From contig OW203736.1 in the NCBI GenBank assembly GCA_934045075.1, forward strand, positions 21,801,805 to 21,865,804: a stretch of 64,000 nucleotides of DNA, in the 5' to 3' direction. This DNA comes from Yponomeuta sedellus (lineage: Eukaryota > Arthropoda > Insecta > Lepidoptera > Yponomeutidae). The translations under genes were made by a program, and so were the position numbers. This document shows, one piece after another, positions 34,150 through 45,740 of the stretch (within the stretch, counting starts at the first letter, position 1; the number at the start of each line of letters is the position of its first letter). A model generated the notes under the pieces. It worked only from the letters and a program-made list of their open reading frames with translations, did not search any database and was not told the origin of the DNA.

Positions 34150-34790
34150 GAATATTAGACTGGTATTTTCCACTAAAACGAGTTAAAACAAGTAAAAGAA
34201 TTTGTCTATTTGGGGAGCCTGTTTACGAGGGATGGAAAGTGTGAAGGTGATATAGAAAGAAGAGTAAAAGCGGGAAACTGTGTAAACGGTGCCTTGCACT
34301 CCATTGTGTGCAGCCGAAACATCTCCAAAAGAGCTAGATTGGCTATTCATAGTGGCGTGCTGGTCCCAACACTTATGTATGGTAGCGAGACTTGGGTGTG
34401 GCAAAAGAAGCAAGAAAGTAGAATTAATGCAATTGAAATGAGGTCCTTGAGAAGTATGTGTAGTGTTACTATGAATGACAGGATACGCAATAGTCTGATT
34501 AGAGAACGTTGTGAAAGGAATGTTGCGTTGGTTTAGACATGTGGAGAGGATGAAGGAAGAAAGATCGACGAAACAAATATATATTGCGAATGTGAGTGGA
34601 AGGGCTGGTAAGGGACGTCCCTGACCAAATAGGGGATGTATTAGTAAAGGGAAAGATAAAAAGTACCCGGAACCGGCGTGCGTGCAAGTAACGACTTATG
34701 AACGTTGATGAAGCGAAGGTGATCTGTCAGGATCGTGGCAAGTGGCAGTCCCTGGTCTCTGCCTACCCCTCTGGGATACAGGCGTGAGGT
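34150..34790 (+). pseudogene. LINE RT C-terminal fragment, decayed
   Basis: Encodes VKEFVYLGSLFTRDGKCEGD, then a block with ARLAIHSGVLVPTLMYGSET and RINAIEMRSLRSMCSVT. After a deletion near 34515 and a frameshift come MLRWFRHVERMKEERSTKQI and GRAGKGRP with further breaks. The order matches the C-terminal part of a non-LTR reverse transcriptase of the same family as 14170-14470. It ends ctgggatacaggcgtgaggt, directly before the TATG array. Confidence 0.8.
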
Positions 34791-35066
34791 TATGTATGTA
34801 TGTATGTATGTATGTATGTATGTATGTATGTATGTATGTATGTATGTATGTATGTATGTATGTATGTATGTATGTATGTATGTATGTATGTATGTATGTA
34901 TGTATGTATGTATGTATGTATGTATGTATGTATGTATGTATGTATGTATGTATGTATGTATGTATGTATGTATGTATGTATGTATGTATGTATGTATGTA
35001 TGTATGTATGTATGTATGTATGTATGTATGTATGTATGTATGTATGTATGTATGTATGTATGTATC
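34791..35066 (+). repeat. (TATG)n microsatellite, 69 units
   Basis: 276 bp of essentially uninterrupted tatg repeat starting exactly at the LINE 3' end. The open frames that read MYVC or HTYI repeats are artefacts of it. Confidence 0.97.
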
Positions 35067-35676
35067 TATTTTTCACTTGTTGATATTTGAGATATTGATA
35101 TTTTAAACAACATAATTATTTGTAAAACTAATTATTTTTTTATACTTTGTACACCTGTACATATTAGTTGCAAAGTCACCCGTAACGCAAAGGAACAGAG
35201 AGCATGCATGGAAATGTTGATGTGCTGTTGATTGTACTAGATAAAGAAGAACCAATTCGAGGCTGTATAGCTAAAAAAAATTCTGTTTATATCTTATTCT
35301 CTCGTCAGTTGAGAGTATTACTTACTCGAAAGATCATAAAAACGCTCACCGCTGTAGAATTACCCTTCCAAAAGTGCTTCTCCGATTGCGTGTTCTATCT
35401 CCATAAAGCTCCGCACTCGGCTCGAACAAAATTAGATCCTTTCATAATACAATCACGCACGCCCCTCTGTTTGTGCTGAACTATTATGCGACTATCAGCA
35501 CTTGCGACACCCTCCAAAATACTCTTCGAAAGGGAGATGGGTAATGCCTTCTTTTATTGTACTTACAACAAAATTTACTACCTTCTTAAATTTAACTTTA
35601 ACGATTTTTTGCCGTTTTATCGACCTAATTAAAGCATCGACTACAAACCTATATAAAAATATATAAATATGTATGA
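35067..35676. other. no feature seen
   Basis: A 91-codon open frame at 35204 resembles nothing and has no supporting signal. Confidence 0.35.
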
Positions 35677-36040
35677 GTCGCTCGTAGCCCCGGCTGCCTG
35701 AGTGGTCTTAAACAATCATGCAGGTTAAGCAACACTCGGCGTTCAGTGCATCGATGGGTAAACCGTCTATCACTAACGCTAGTGGCTTTTTTCGAGCGGT
35801 TCCGTGCTTCGCAAGGCACGCTAAGCAGTTGGTGCCGGCTGCCGTCGATACGAGTAGGTGGCAGTTGTTAAGCCAAGTGAGAGGCCTTCGGGCGGCTTGA
35901 AAGCTTCTGACAGTAAGACCAGCCACTAGTCTTGCAAGCCTCCACCGATCCGGACTTGGCCCCCTGGAGGAGTACAGCCTAAACCTTCTTCAGGGAAGAG
36001 ACCCGTGCCCCTCGGTGGGGACATAATGGGTTGATGATGA
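35677..36040 (+). mobile_element. 5S-derived SINE, subfamily 2
   Basis: Diverged but colinear copy: caggttaagcaacactcggc and catcgatgggtaaaccg mark the 5S-like region. The body has gcttcgcaaggcacgctaag and the 3' end ccctcggtggggacata. It shares specific differences with 51653-51998 (start ctcgtagc.ccggctgcctga, gaggaaggtata-type end). Confidence 0.8.
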
Positions 36041-36268
36041 TGATAAAGATGATGTATTAAGAAATACTACCTATATATAAAAACTAATGTTTGAAATTGA
36101 ACTTCTCCGAAAGGGCGTCACTGATTTATATGAAATGTTTTGTGTACATTTGGTAGATCTGAGGTCATAGGCCTATTAGTAAACAAAACAACGTTTGTAG
36201 AGTTGGCTATTAAATAAAATTTTCAATAAACACCGCTTAAAATAAAAAATGAAAAATAAAAATGAAAG

Positions 36269-36443
36269 ATGTCGCTGCCTGTACGTATTACAGAGAGTGT
36301 TGTAAAGAGGTTCGAAATTTCACTGATGCCGGTGAGTCGCCCATTAGCTCAGTTGGAAAGAGCGCTAGCACGGATAGCCAGAGGTCGCGGGTTCGAATGC
36401 CGGCATGGGTGGAATGTTTAGCCTCTAAATAGGTTTTTAATAA
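36269..36443 (-). mobile_element. tRNA-Ile-core retroposon, copy 6
   Basis: tgtcgctgcctgtacgtatt, tcgcccattagctcagttgg, box B gggttcgaatgcc and the tttagcctctaaataggttt arm are all present. A clear target-site duplication was not found; the left flank is A-rich. Confidence 0.85.
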
Positions 36444-36844
36444 TGTAATACATTTATAACTAAGTTAAAAATTCTTAATAGAAAAATGCTTTTACTCACT
36501 GGATGAATTCTTAAATGCTAAGATTTGTACCTAGATGTATAAACTAAATGCTTCGATGTTAGATATAAGTCTTACCCATTTTGCAATACCCGTCGAGGGT
36601 GACTAAGTAATAAGTACCACGAACTATTTCACACTTAGCAATAAATGATTGATTAAATACACTATTTCCAGCTTTTCAGGTTCCATCTCAAACCCGAAAC
36701 TGGGGTTATGTTTTGATCGAACTTTGGAGGCTTCCTAGTTAAGAATTACTTGGGATAATTTTCTATTAACGAAGACTTGAAATGGCAAGAAGTATTCAGC
36801 ATACATAATAGAGAAATTTATATTTTTTTACGAAAGAAACTTTA

Positions 36845-37110
36845 AGATAGATAGATAGAGAACCCTTTATTGTAAATTACACAGATATTTCTTAACCTAA
36901 GAGTACAGACGGCGGCCTAAAAGTGATCTCTTCCAGACAACCTTTGGATCACGCTCAGTACAAGCTTATTTCAGCTTGCACTAAGCGTGAGGTGTGAACG
37001 TCAAAAGGTTCAAAAGGTCAAAAGGCTTACATTTTACATTGTACATTGACATTCAGCAAACAGAATGTAAATTCTTTACATTGAAATAAATTGTTTTGAA
37101 TTTGAATATG
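36845..37110. repeat. dispersed repeats (agatagat / family Y end)
   Basis: Starts agatagatagatagagaacc followed by ctttattgtaaattacac (like 47590-47640). It ends with tgacattcagcaaacagaat, as at 30205-30225. Also a short imperfect inverted pair around ttcagcttgcactaagcgtg. Confidence 0.4.
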
Positions 37111-37457
37111 TATTTTATATTATTATACTCACCGCTGATCAAAAACACAACTGACAAAAGTTTCTAGTTTTAAACAACCCCCGAACATCCCCTTATAGTT
37201 AACGCAGCAATAATCTCCCAAACACGACACTAGTGCCTTTTGTTACTGGAGTGCTATTAGGGCTCGGCCAATACGTTCTGGCCTCTTGAATCTGGTATTT
37301 GGTGAGAGAATAATCAAACTCAAATGGGGAATCTATGAGCCCCATACTGTTGGGACAGAAACAAATTTAACGATTTTGATTCCTGTTTGCTTGGCGATTT
37401 GTATCTATATATCACGATTGTAAAAGAACCGCAAGGGTCCCATTTTGAACTTTCGAT

Positions 37458-37981
37458 GTCTTCTAAGTATTTTTAAAAACCTATTTAGAGGCTAAAAATT
37501 TTGAGGGGAAACGCAGTAGGCTTTAGCGTGATAGCATAGGAAAACGATAGAAATAATATCAATCAGAATGTCTGTATTTCGTACGTCTTTACAAAACTAG
37601 TGACACTGCAAGATAAACATAAAAGTCACCGTAACATAAGTCAATGCAACTTATGGCCAATAACTTATAATATGCCAGCCCTCCAACAAAAAAATCCACC
37701 CATGCCGGGATTAGAACCCGCGACCTCTGGCTATCCGTGCCAGCGCTCTTTCCAACTGAGCTAATGGGCGACTCACCGGCATTAGTGAAATTTCGACCTC
37801 TTTACAATATTCTCTGTATTACGTACAGGCAGCGACATTTGGCTGAAGTAATTTGCATCACTTGCAGCCACGAGTACCTACATTTAGCCTTTTTTAGGAA
37901 TTTTTAGCCTCTAAATTGGTTTTAAAAAAATGTCCTTAGCACGGGTTAGTGCATTAAAAAAAGAATGTAGTCTTCTAAGTA
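37458..37981 (+). mobile_element. tRNA-Ile-core retroposon, copy 7 (longest, ~500 bp)
   Basis: Element 37470-37969 between perfect 12-bp direct repeats (gtcttctaagta, 37458-37469 and 37970-37981). Order: aaaaacctatttagaggcta arm; ~190 bp seen only here; tRNA-like core on the - strand; ctgtattacgtacaggcagc block; atttttagcctctaaattgg arm; outer arm tgtccttagcacgggttagt and gcattaaaa tail. It defines the full layout of the family. Confidence 0.93.
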
Positions 37982-38499
37982 ATTTATATTTTGACTGATT
38001 TTCTTGTAATATCATCTCACTTAATTAGAGCGAAAGCTGACAGATCTCTTATGTTATGATACAATTCCAAATGCCTAAGTGAATCTGGTAGTAAGGCACT
38101 TTTTTTTAAGTAACACAGGTTACACTTGTCCCCAGTCACGCCTGGTGGTAAGCGAAGACAGGGTCTACGATGTTACCGGCTCACCTGTTAAATGCCGTTT
38201 GAATGCCGTTCTACTTTTAAAGACAACCAGGTTATATGCGGAAAAGACTGACAACGGCAGCCTGTTCCAGTTACTTATGATGACTTTTAAGTAAGTGGAA
38301 GTAACGAAAGTTTTAGTTACAAAATCGTCTATCTACTTTCTTCTACATTACTATTAGCTCTCTGTGACATGGCTTGTTTCTTGAAAATAGATATACATTT
38401 ATTTTGGGACCCATCTAGTGTTAGTTTTATTAAAAATGTTATCAAAATTGTCTATGAATTGAATTATTATTATTATTGTTTGTGATTATATTATTATTA
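37982..38499. other. no feature seen
   Basis: No coding or repeat signal recognised. Confidence 0.35.
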
Positions 38500-38680
38500 T
38501 ATATTTTGGCGACCGCTGAAAATCAGCGTCATGGTCTGCAACGATCATGGCATATGCTGAGCGGCGGCCATTTTGGTGCCATGTCTTATTTATGGCAGAA
38601 AGTACTCCACGTAGACCCTAAGTTCACGCTAAACCATTATTGTACCAAATAAACGTTTTCTATTCTATTTTATTTAATAC
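38500..38680 (+). mobile_element. LINE-like 3' UTR
   Basis: GC-richer block with ggtgccatgtcttatttatg and a caaataaacg signal, then (tattt)n. A retroelement 3' end by its look; single copy here. Confidence 0.35.
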
Positions 38681-39474
38681 TGACTCATTCCTTACAACTC
38701 CTTGTCAAGCGAAATATGGTAAATGATAACTTTCACACAACACCATCACTTTGCCCTAGTCCTAAACTAGGAAACGGTTGGTATAGTAACCAGGCGAGGA
38801 CATCACAAAAATGGAGATACTTCTAGACTAGAGCCCAAAATTTACGGCGGGCCGCAGTGAACAATGAATGACAAGAACAGGCGCTAGATTCTGTTAATGC
38901 ATTGTAGTGCAATGACAATTGCATGAACATGGAGATTTCATTTCGTTGCTGCTTTAAGTCTAAGCCCGCACACGTATCAAACCTTCTAAGCGCCAATGGT
39001 GTAAAAAAACACGTCAAGTGTCGTTCATTTATCGGTCACTGTAGTGTAATGCAATAACAGAATGAAGGCCCAGGTGAGCTACTTTCAACAATCCAACCGG
39101 GGTTTTAAGTCGGGCTTGAAAACTCCTTCAAGTTCATTAATTTGATTAATCATTAAGTCCATAAGCAGGTAGGTGTAATGCATTTCCTACCCTCTGTTAT
39201 CTCCGAGCCAGGGAGTTCCAGTAAGGCTGGTTGTTTGTCCTCCAGCGAGGGCAAGTGTCTCGTCCAATTGTAATGCAATTTGTCACTTTCCCCTTTACCG
39301 CTGCACCCTCCCTTCAATATAACAGGGTCTACTGGTGTTTGTATATTTTCACGTTATTCGATTACATTTTTGTCATTACTCGGTTTCCTAGTTTGGTATT
39401 TACTCGAGTTTATCTCGGGTTTTGTCTCTTTACAATTTACTTTTTTAGTTGCGTGCGAAATATTCGATAATTGC

Positions 39475-39715
39475 ACTCTGCCGGTTGCCCAGTAATGGAC
39501 TAGGAAACGGGAGACCCAGGTTCGATTCCCAGTGCGAGCATGTGCAGTGTTTTGTCCTTTGTTTTCTAAGTTATGTACATTTGTGAAGTTATAGTAGCAA
39601 TACCACTCGCTAACAGTGAAGGAAAACATCGCGAGGAAACCCGAGTGTCTGGGGCATTCAAATACCTCAGCGCTTGAAATTGCCAATCCGCTCTGTGCCC
39701 TGCATTGGTGAATAT
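39475..39715 (+). mobile_element. SINE-B with tRNA-related head
   Basis: Box B caggttcgattcccagtgc near 39520, then ttctaagttatgtacatttg, tagcaataccactcgctaac and gaaggaaaacatcgcgagg. The last block is shortened (tctgtgccctgcattgg). Confidence 0.75.
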
Positions 39716-40368
39716 TTAATTTCGTGTTTTTGTACATTTCGTAATACATTTTGAAGTACGTACGTATAAAATTGACGTACAGTTTTGTTATAAATATATT
39801 CACGCCTCATGATGTAAGCCTGTAATTGAATAAATGTATAGATTTTCTTTATTTTAGTTACACCAGGAATTACATAAGAGACTTAAACAATAACATAGTC
39901 TCTACAATTGGCGGCCTTATAACTAAACGAAACTAAATAGATACATCTTTCAACTACAGCTCAACCCACTTGGCACGCTTCCAAAGGTCAAAGTCCAAGC
40001 TAGAGCTATAATAACCGTCTTATCTAAACATCATAAAGTCAAACGACAATTCGACGAAAGTAAACCCATTCACTACGTCTTTGGTGATCCCTAAAACGCT
40101 GAACGTATCGCTTCCTTCCCATGTTTGAGACAGGTCTATCAATTCAGTGAAGTTACTGCGCGCGACTCGCACCTTGACTGTTGAACTATCTTTAGTTCAG
40201 CTTGTCGGTTTGCTTGTAATTTTTCCCTAAATACACGCATTCTAACCAAGATTTAGAAACATTATGGCGTTAGTTTGTTTTTTTTGTTTTTGTTGTAAAA
40301 TTACTTCACTTAAGCACAAACAAACAATAAAGTCAAAGTCAGAGAAAGTCATAGTAATTTTATGCACT
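39716..40368. other. no feature seen
   Basis: No coding or repeat signal recognised. Confidence 0.35.
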
Positions 40369-40545
40369 ACTAGTTGACCCATCGAACTTCGTACCGCCTG
40401 ACAGTGGATCCTTTTTTTTCTCTCCGTAAGAACCATCCTCGTACTTCAAGGAATATTCTAAAAAAAGAATCAGCGAAATCGTTTCAGCTGCTCTCGAGAT
40501 TTGCGCTTACCAACACATTCAGCGATTCATTTTTATATTATAGAT
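40369..40545 (+). repeat. dispersed repeat family D
   Basis: actagttgacccatcgaact through tttttatattatagat, colinear with 1597-1775. Confidence 0.7.
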
Positions 40546-40749
40546 AAAAACAAAATGGTTACTTAACGAACGTCAAAGCTGTTATCTAATATGAGAATGA
40601 AAAGTAATAAACATGAAGAAAAACTATGGAACCTTTTTATGGTCGGCGCCAACCAAATCAAGGTTATGCATATCGCACGAGACGAGTCCTAAATATTTAA
40701 CATAATTAAAAAGTTTTTTTAACTGTAACCTACTCTAAATTAAGCCGAT

Positions 40750-40803
40750 ATTCTCTTTCTGAGAGAAGGCCTGCACTGAGCCGTTTATAGGCTACATAAA
40801 AAA
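40750..40803 (+). mobile_element. SINE-B 3' fragment
   Basis: ctttctgagagaaggcctgc and gtttataggctacataaaaa only. Confidence 0.5.
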
Positions 40804-41314
40804 CGTAAAAGAAATAAACTTCAAAATTAAACAGCGTTGTGATTTTTTTTTAAACTGCGTTTTTGAACGATACAAATTAAATTAGGCGTCCATAAGACTC
40901 CAAACTTAGTCTTATCAAATTTCGAATTTAACAGAGGTTTCATAATTCATTCTAAAACCTAGAACTGATGCCTTTTGCTGGCTTTAATTCCCTTTGGCAC
41001 AAAGTTTACTTTACAAATTTTTAAATAGGTTTCTAACAGGTTGTACTCAAAAAAATATTTTCTATCAACGCTGGATTCTTTAGTCATTAATAGAAAAAAT
41101 GGAACATCGTCAAAAAGCTAGTTTACACCACGTCGCCAGTGGATTCACCCGTTTGCGCAGGATTCACCCGGGATTAAAGGGATTTGCTCAGTAGAGCTTT
41201 GAAATTATGGACGCAATAAATCTTTATGAGGCTTATGTTTGTGGTTTTGAGACGACACCAGAGTGTAGATGATGTGGATAAGGGGTGGAACTTTGAGAAA
41301 TCACTCAAATATAG

Positions 41315-41535
41315 TGTACACGTCATTCAGTTGACTGTTAAGGCGCTTAGCTACCAAGACAGAGGTCGTGGGTTCGATTCCCACAGAAGGTCGCTTTGCA
41401 TTTCTACAAGTGGTATCAGTCTCAGTGTATTTCCATGCATGTCCTTGCCTGGTTACCATAGTTTAGGGTTTCCTAGTCTGAGACCAGGTCAAGTTATTGT
41501 GTTGTGTGGAAGTTATTATTATTTACTTTAAGTTG
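41315..41535 (+). mobile_element. tRNA-derived SINE, second type
   Basis: ttaaggcgcttagctaccaa, then box B gtgggttcgattcccac. The T-arm is a good 5-bp stem, but no proper acceptor or D arm can be drawn. The ~150 bp body ends at gtgtggaagttattatta. Confidence 0.5.
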
Positions 41536-41584
41536 CCTGGCTATATAAAATGTCCAATGTAAAATGGCGGTTCAGAATGTTCCA

Positions 41585-41640
41585 CAAGCATACATAAATA
41601 AAATCGGCGGTATCCCAGAGGGGTAGGCTTAACTCCACGA
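41585..41640 (-). mobile_element. LINE 3' terminus fragment (TATG-tail family)
   Basis: gcatacataaataaaatcgg then tatcccagaggggtaggct: short tail plus terminus. Confidence 0.4.
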
Positions 41641-41729
41641 GGAGGCTATGTGATGCTGGCGTGTTCACCGTTGAAGACAGTAGTTAGAGATTAGGTTTTG
41701 GGTGTCATACTCGTATTTTGACTGCCTTG

Positions 41730-41872
41730 TTCCTGCATCGCTGGAAGGCCATACTCCACCACGGAGGCCAATTCCGGATGATTGGAGGAGTATAAGAAAG
41801 TGGCCTTACTGTCAGATGTTATCAAGCCACACATAAGGTATCTGACATGGCTCACGTTCACTCCAATGGTAC
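41730..41872 (-). mobile_element. 5S-derived SINE fragment
   Basis: tcctgcatcgctggaaggcc to tatctgacatggctc; old, with several small deletions. Confidence 0.65.
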
Positions 41873-42359
41873 TGCTAATGGAACTACGTATGACACATTA
41901 TTCAGTACAACAAACATCACAGCCATCAGTGTCTTAGAATCATTAACCCTTTCTAGGGGATTCCTTTTTCTTATACTGCGGACCAAAAATGTTGCCTGAA
42001 AAATACTTTATAACTTCACATAAGAAACCCTAACAAAAATTGTCACCAAATAAAGGACTAGCGTCTTGGAACAAAAACGCGTCGACGGGCGGACATAAAA
42101 CGGCCGAAAGCCAGAAATAGTCCCTCGCGGCGCGGCGCGTTGACAAACAATTTATTAACCATTTGGAATGATTGACCGACCTGCGTGCGCGCAGGATTAA
42201 CCGCCACACTCGGATGTGTCGGGAGTCGGGATTGAGTTTTCAGGGTTGTGTAGTGCAGTCGCACTACTCAGAGTTGTACACATACAGGACGGTGCTGAAA
42301 TATTGGGAACGGAATAATTCCTTTTACATGTAGCCTCAGGTAAACGTTCGTAGCAAATG

Positions 42360-42500
42360 CAGCGCTCGGCCCTTCTCTCAAAGAGAGAGTATGGGTTTAC
42401 CACGTGTACGGTGGTAGCCCGGCGGGGAGAAGAATGCACTCGGAAGCTAGAGATCCAGGTTCGAAGCCCAGTGCGTGCAATGCTTTGTTTATATTCAAAG
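42360..42500. mobile_element. SINE-B pieces, mixed orientation
   Basis: cccttctctcaaagagagag is the 3' end on the - strand. gatccaggttcgaagccca is a head-like box B on the + strand. These are probably two fragments joined. Confidence 0.45.
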
Positions 42501-42869
42501 TTACGTAGATCTATTTAAATAAATAATTTATGAATGGGCCACGTCTTTCTCTTATACATAGGATATGTGTCCCTATTTTATGAAGTAGCAAAAAGTAACA
42601 CGTTGTGATATCTACAAAAATTATGGTAAGATTGAGAAAGGATCTTATATGTAATAGAGAAACACAGTTTTTTTCTGTATTACTCGTATATAGGTAGAGT
42701 TCAACTTCTTATTTCGCGAAAAAATAGAAATTATTTAATTTACAGTGTCAAATTTTTTTCGAAAATTATGCAGACTTGTACTTGAACATGTTCAACCAAA
42801 GTTGTTCAGTGTGAAGGGTAGTTGCAGTTTTAAATGTATAAATCAAAGGGTTTTTAGGCTGCGCAGGTG

Positions 42870-43215
42870 GTGATTGGTCCTAGCGGAGTGTTAGAACACC
42901 AGTTTCTTAATTGTAAGGACGTGGGTTCGAATTCTGGCATGTAGTATCATTAATGACTTTGATTCTAAGTTGTGTATATTTGTAAAGTTAAAGTAGCATC
43001 AACTGTTCTTCACAGTTAGCGATTGCAATCGCTAACTGTGAAGAACAAAAAGTGTAGAAATCTGAGCGTCTGAGGTGTTCAAATACCTAGGTACCTCCTC
43101 AGCGCTTTGTCAATCTGCGGTGGGTACGCTTGGTAATTAAGCCCACACTCTCTCTTTCTGAGATAAGGCATGTGCCCTGCTGTAGGACGCATACCTACAG
43201 GCTACATAAGATGGT
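42870..43215 (+). mobile_element. SINE-B, longest copy
   Basis: Head tagcggagtgttagaacacc with box B gtgggttcgaattctgg, then the middle and the full 3' end (ctctctttctgagataaggc, tgccctgctgtaggacgc). It is interrupted at 43004-43047 by a perfect palindrome. Confidence 0.78.
43004..43047. repeat. perfect 44-bp palindrome inside SINE-B
   Basis: 43004-43025 is the exact reverse complement of 43026-43047, with no spacer. It lies at the ctcgctaacagtgaag site of the SINE, so one arm is SINE sequence and the other its inverted copy. Confidence 0.92.
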
Positions 43216-43816
43216 GATCAATTTCGAATTATTTATCAATGTATGGTAATTCGAATTTAACAAGCAAATCTAACGACGCTAAAACCTGAACAGCAATTTA
43301 AACGGTTCCTTCCACAATCAAAATTCTGCTCTACAATTTTGGCCATTTAAAAAGCTATCTATCTCAATTTTGGACTGCGTTATTTAATTGTTTCAAACGA
43401 AACAAAGTACTAGGAACTTATGAAACGAAGATCCATTAGAGTTATTTTCTCTTAGCGCTGGGACACGCGTGTCGCTATGATGTATGAGGTTTTAATTAGA
43501 ACTTCCTTCGTTGGCTGGCGAGAAGCTCTGCTCCATTTAGTTTTAAAATTTCACTTATGTTGCTTACCAGATTTATTGCGTTTCAGAATGCTTCATTTCC
43601 TTTTTGCAGCAGGAACTAATTTAACTGAGGGCTGAATTGAGTAAAGTAACTCTGAAACTTAAACAGGTCTTTGTTGAACAGACATTTTAGTTCTGAACCG
43701 AGAAGAGTGAAACTAGAAAACGACTTATGTAATTTTAGTGCTCAAAGTATCAATAATATAAGGATACTAAACACGCTCAGCGCTGGTGCCGAAAGATCGT
43801 TGAAAGTTATAATTCC

Positions 43817-43876
43817 ATTGCGTATTTTTTAATATTACTAGTCTCTGGGTTACTAAAATATTAAAAAATACGCAAT
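43817..43876. repeat. hairpin, 20-bp perfect arms
   Basis: 43817-43836 pairs exactly with 43857-43876; the spacer is 20 bases. Confidence 0.88.
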
Positions 43877-44242
43877 AGATGTTTTGAGGTAAGTTTTCGC
43901 AGGACAGAAAATCCTGGATCTGCATACCCCTCGAACGATTAATGCGTAAATTTATGTATCTAGTAACCCCAAAAATGGAATGGATCATTTTGGAGTTAAA
44001 GGTCAGTATTTTAACAATATCTACTATTTATGTATTTTTTATTTATATTGGAATAAAAACGAATTCGTAAACTTTGGATTTTTGTTTAAGTTTACATTTC
44101 AAAATTATCTTTTTTCTTCGGTTGAAAATGTGTCTTTTGTGTTGGATAACAATTTACCGGAGAAATTTTTATTTACATTAGTAGAACACATACAGAGCGA
44201 ATTGAATAAAATTGTATAATCCGCTTCCCGATCTTTCATTAT

Positions 44243-44375
44243 CATCTTCATCAGGCTTTATTAGTCAACTGCTGGACATATAGCCCTCTCCTAATGAGCG
44301 CCCTAGCGCCCTGTCTTCAGCTTGCCGCATCCAGCATCTGCCTGGATGCGGCAGCAGTTTTTCCCCGATCTATCG
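44243..44375 (-). pseudogene. LINE 3' end fragment
   Basis: Reverse strand matches 10975-11150: ctgcggcaagctgaagacag, ggcgctcattaggagagggc, tccagcagttgac. Includes a small duplicated gccgcatccag stretch. Confidence 0.65.
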
Positions 44376-44559
44376 ATCGTTCGAAGAACACAAATATAAG
44401 ACGAAAACCACATAGTCAAATTTGTTGTCCGACACAAACTTTAGCTGGGGTATATCCGGAACAGAACATTTTTAAAGCAACCCTGTATCACAGGGTTACG
44501 ATACGTACTACGACATAGGAAATAAACTCAAGTCTTGTCCTAGCCTAGCCCCCTTCAAA

Positions 44560-44775
44560 GATTTATACCTTTCCCAAAAAAGCCGTGTACCCACGGAAAA
44601 GGCTCGCAAAAACCTTTGTTCCCATGGCCATGGGGCCCCGCACCACGCAGACCCGTAACCGGGGAGCGGCCGCAATAAAAATAACAAACTGGAAGGCTGT
44701 CACGGAACTCCCGGGATTCCGGGAAAGACGAGCGCCGTCCGCGGGAGCGGCTATTCTGGAGATCGAAATAATTTC
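44560..44775. other. GC-rich block, unidentified
   Basis: About 60% GC in an AT-rich area, with several CpGs and a short inverted pair near cccatggccatgggg. Open frames on both strands (64 and 97 codons) match nothing I know and lack splice context. It could be a regulatory island or old repeat. Confidence 0.25.
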
Positions 44776-45595
44776 TTAGCCATAGACATAAAACGCAGAC
44801 AGAGTGTGTTGAGCAATATTCCGTTAAAAAGTGACGCGATACAAACACATTAACGTAATGAGTGTGTGCCTAAGCGGATTTTAGTATATGGCTTTTACAA
44901 TCACCCTAAAATTCGTCTTAGGTAATAGTATATCACTGCCAAGCGGCTACGTTAAGTATGCCAATGAACTACCATTTTCTTTTTCCCAGGCTAAAAATTG
45001 GTTAAAGTTTGTCCTTTAAAACTGTTTTAGTTCTACCATTTTGTTTTTATTATATTCCATTTTATAAAAGAGTAAAATTGCATTTCTGCTTTACAGGGCT
45101 GTTAAGAAGATAATGCACAAAACTTTAGGATGGAAATTTTTACGTAGGATAATGATTTACTAGGGAAGGCCACTTATAGCGAGAATTTAATAAAATTATG
45201 TATCCTGATATTTGGAAGTATATGAATCTGATCTGGCTAGTAAATGTCTTTATTGAAAAATGTCACATGCAATCAAAAGAAAACTATAAACTATAGAAAT
45301 CCACAACAGTTCGTCATATCATATAAAATACTATTAATAAATAAGCAAAATAGGCTGGCTAAATAAATCTAAATAAAATAAATCAAAAGGTAAATCTGGC
45401 TTAGATATGTAAGCCCTTTTAATGTATGTAGTTAAATTTCTGGTGTGAACAATAAAGAGTCCGAATCTAATCTGATAAAAAACTTATAGAACAAAAGTTG
45501 TAAAATACGAACCTCTATTGGGGTGTTTCAGAATTTGCGCATTTCAGAAATAACCCTGTATACGTCTCTTGAAGGGTACAAGCGCTCCTTTAGAG
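44776..45595. other. no gene seen; possible repeat tail near 45460
   Basis: AT-rich. gaacaataaagagtccgaat near 45448 looks like a retroelement 3' end but is single copy here. Confidence 0.3.
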
Positions 45596-45657
45596 CGAGA
45601 GAAAAGAGAGAGAGAAAAGAGAGAGAGAAAAGAGAAAGAGAAAAGAGAGAGAGAGAG
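45596..45657 (+). repeat. GA-rich microsatellite
   Basis: Runs of gagagaaaa units, apparently expanded from the ctctctct block of the SINE-B copy that follows. Confidence 0.85.
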
Positions 45658-45740
45658 TATGGGATTAATCTCCATGCGTGCCCACAGAAGATTGGCAAAA
45701 GATTGGCAAGATATCCAGCGCTGAAGTATCTGAACACCTG
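45658..45740 (-). mobile_element. SINE-B fragment
   Basis: tatgggattaatctccatgc, ccagcgctgaagtatctgaa; its GA block is the microsatellite to the left. Confidence 0.6.

Noticed and set aside
34696..35106. Open frames of 96-126 codons reading MYVC or HTYI repeats
   Set aside because: They are translations of the TATG microsatellite in several frames and have no gene signals.
39354..39803. 149-codon open frame on the - strand
   Set aside because: Runs across a SINE-B copy; the encoded sequence has no known relative.
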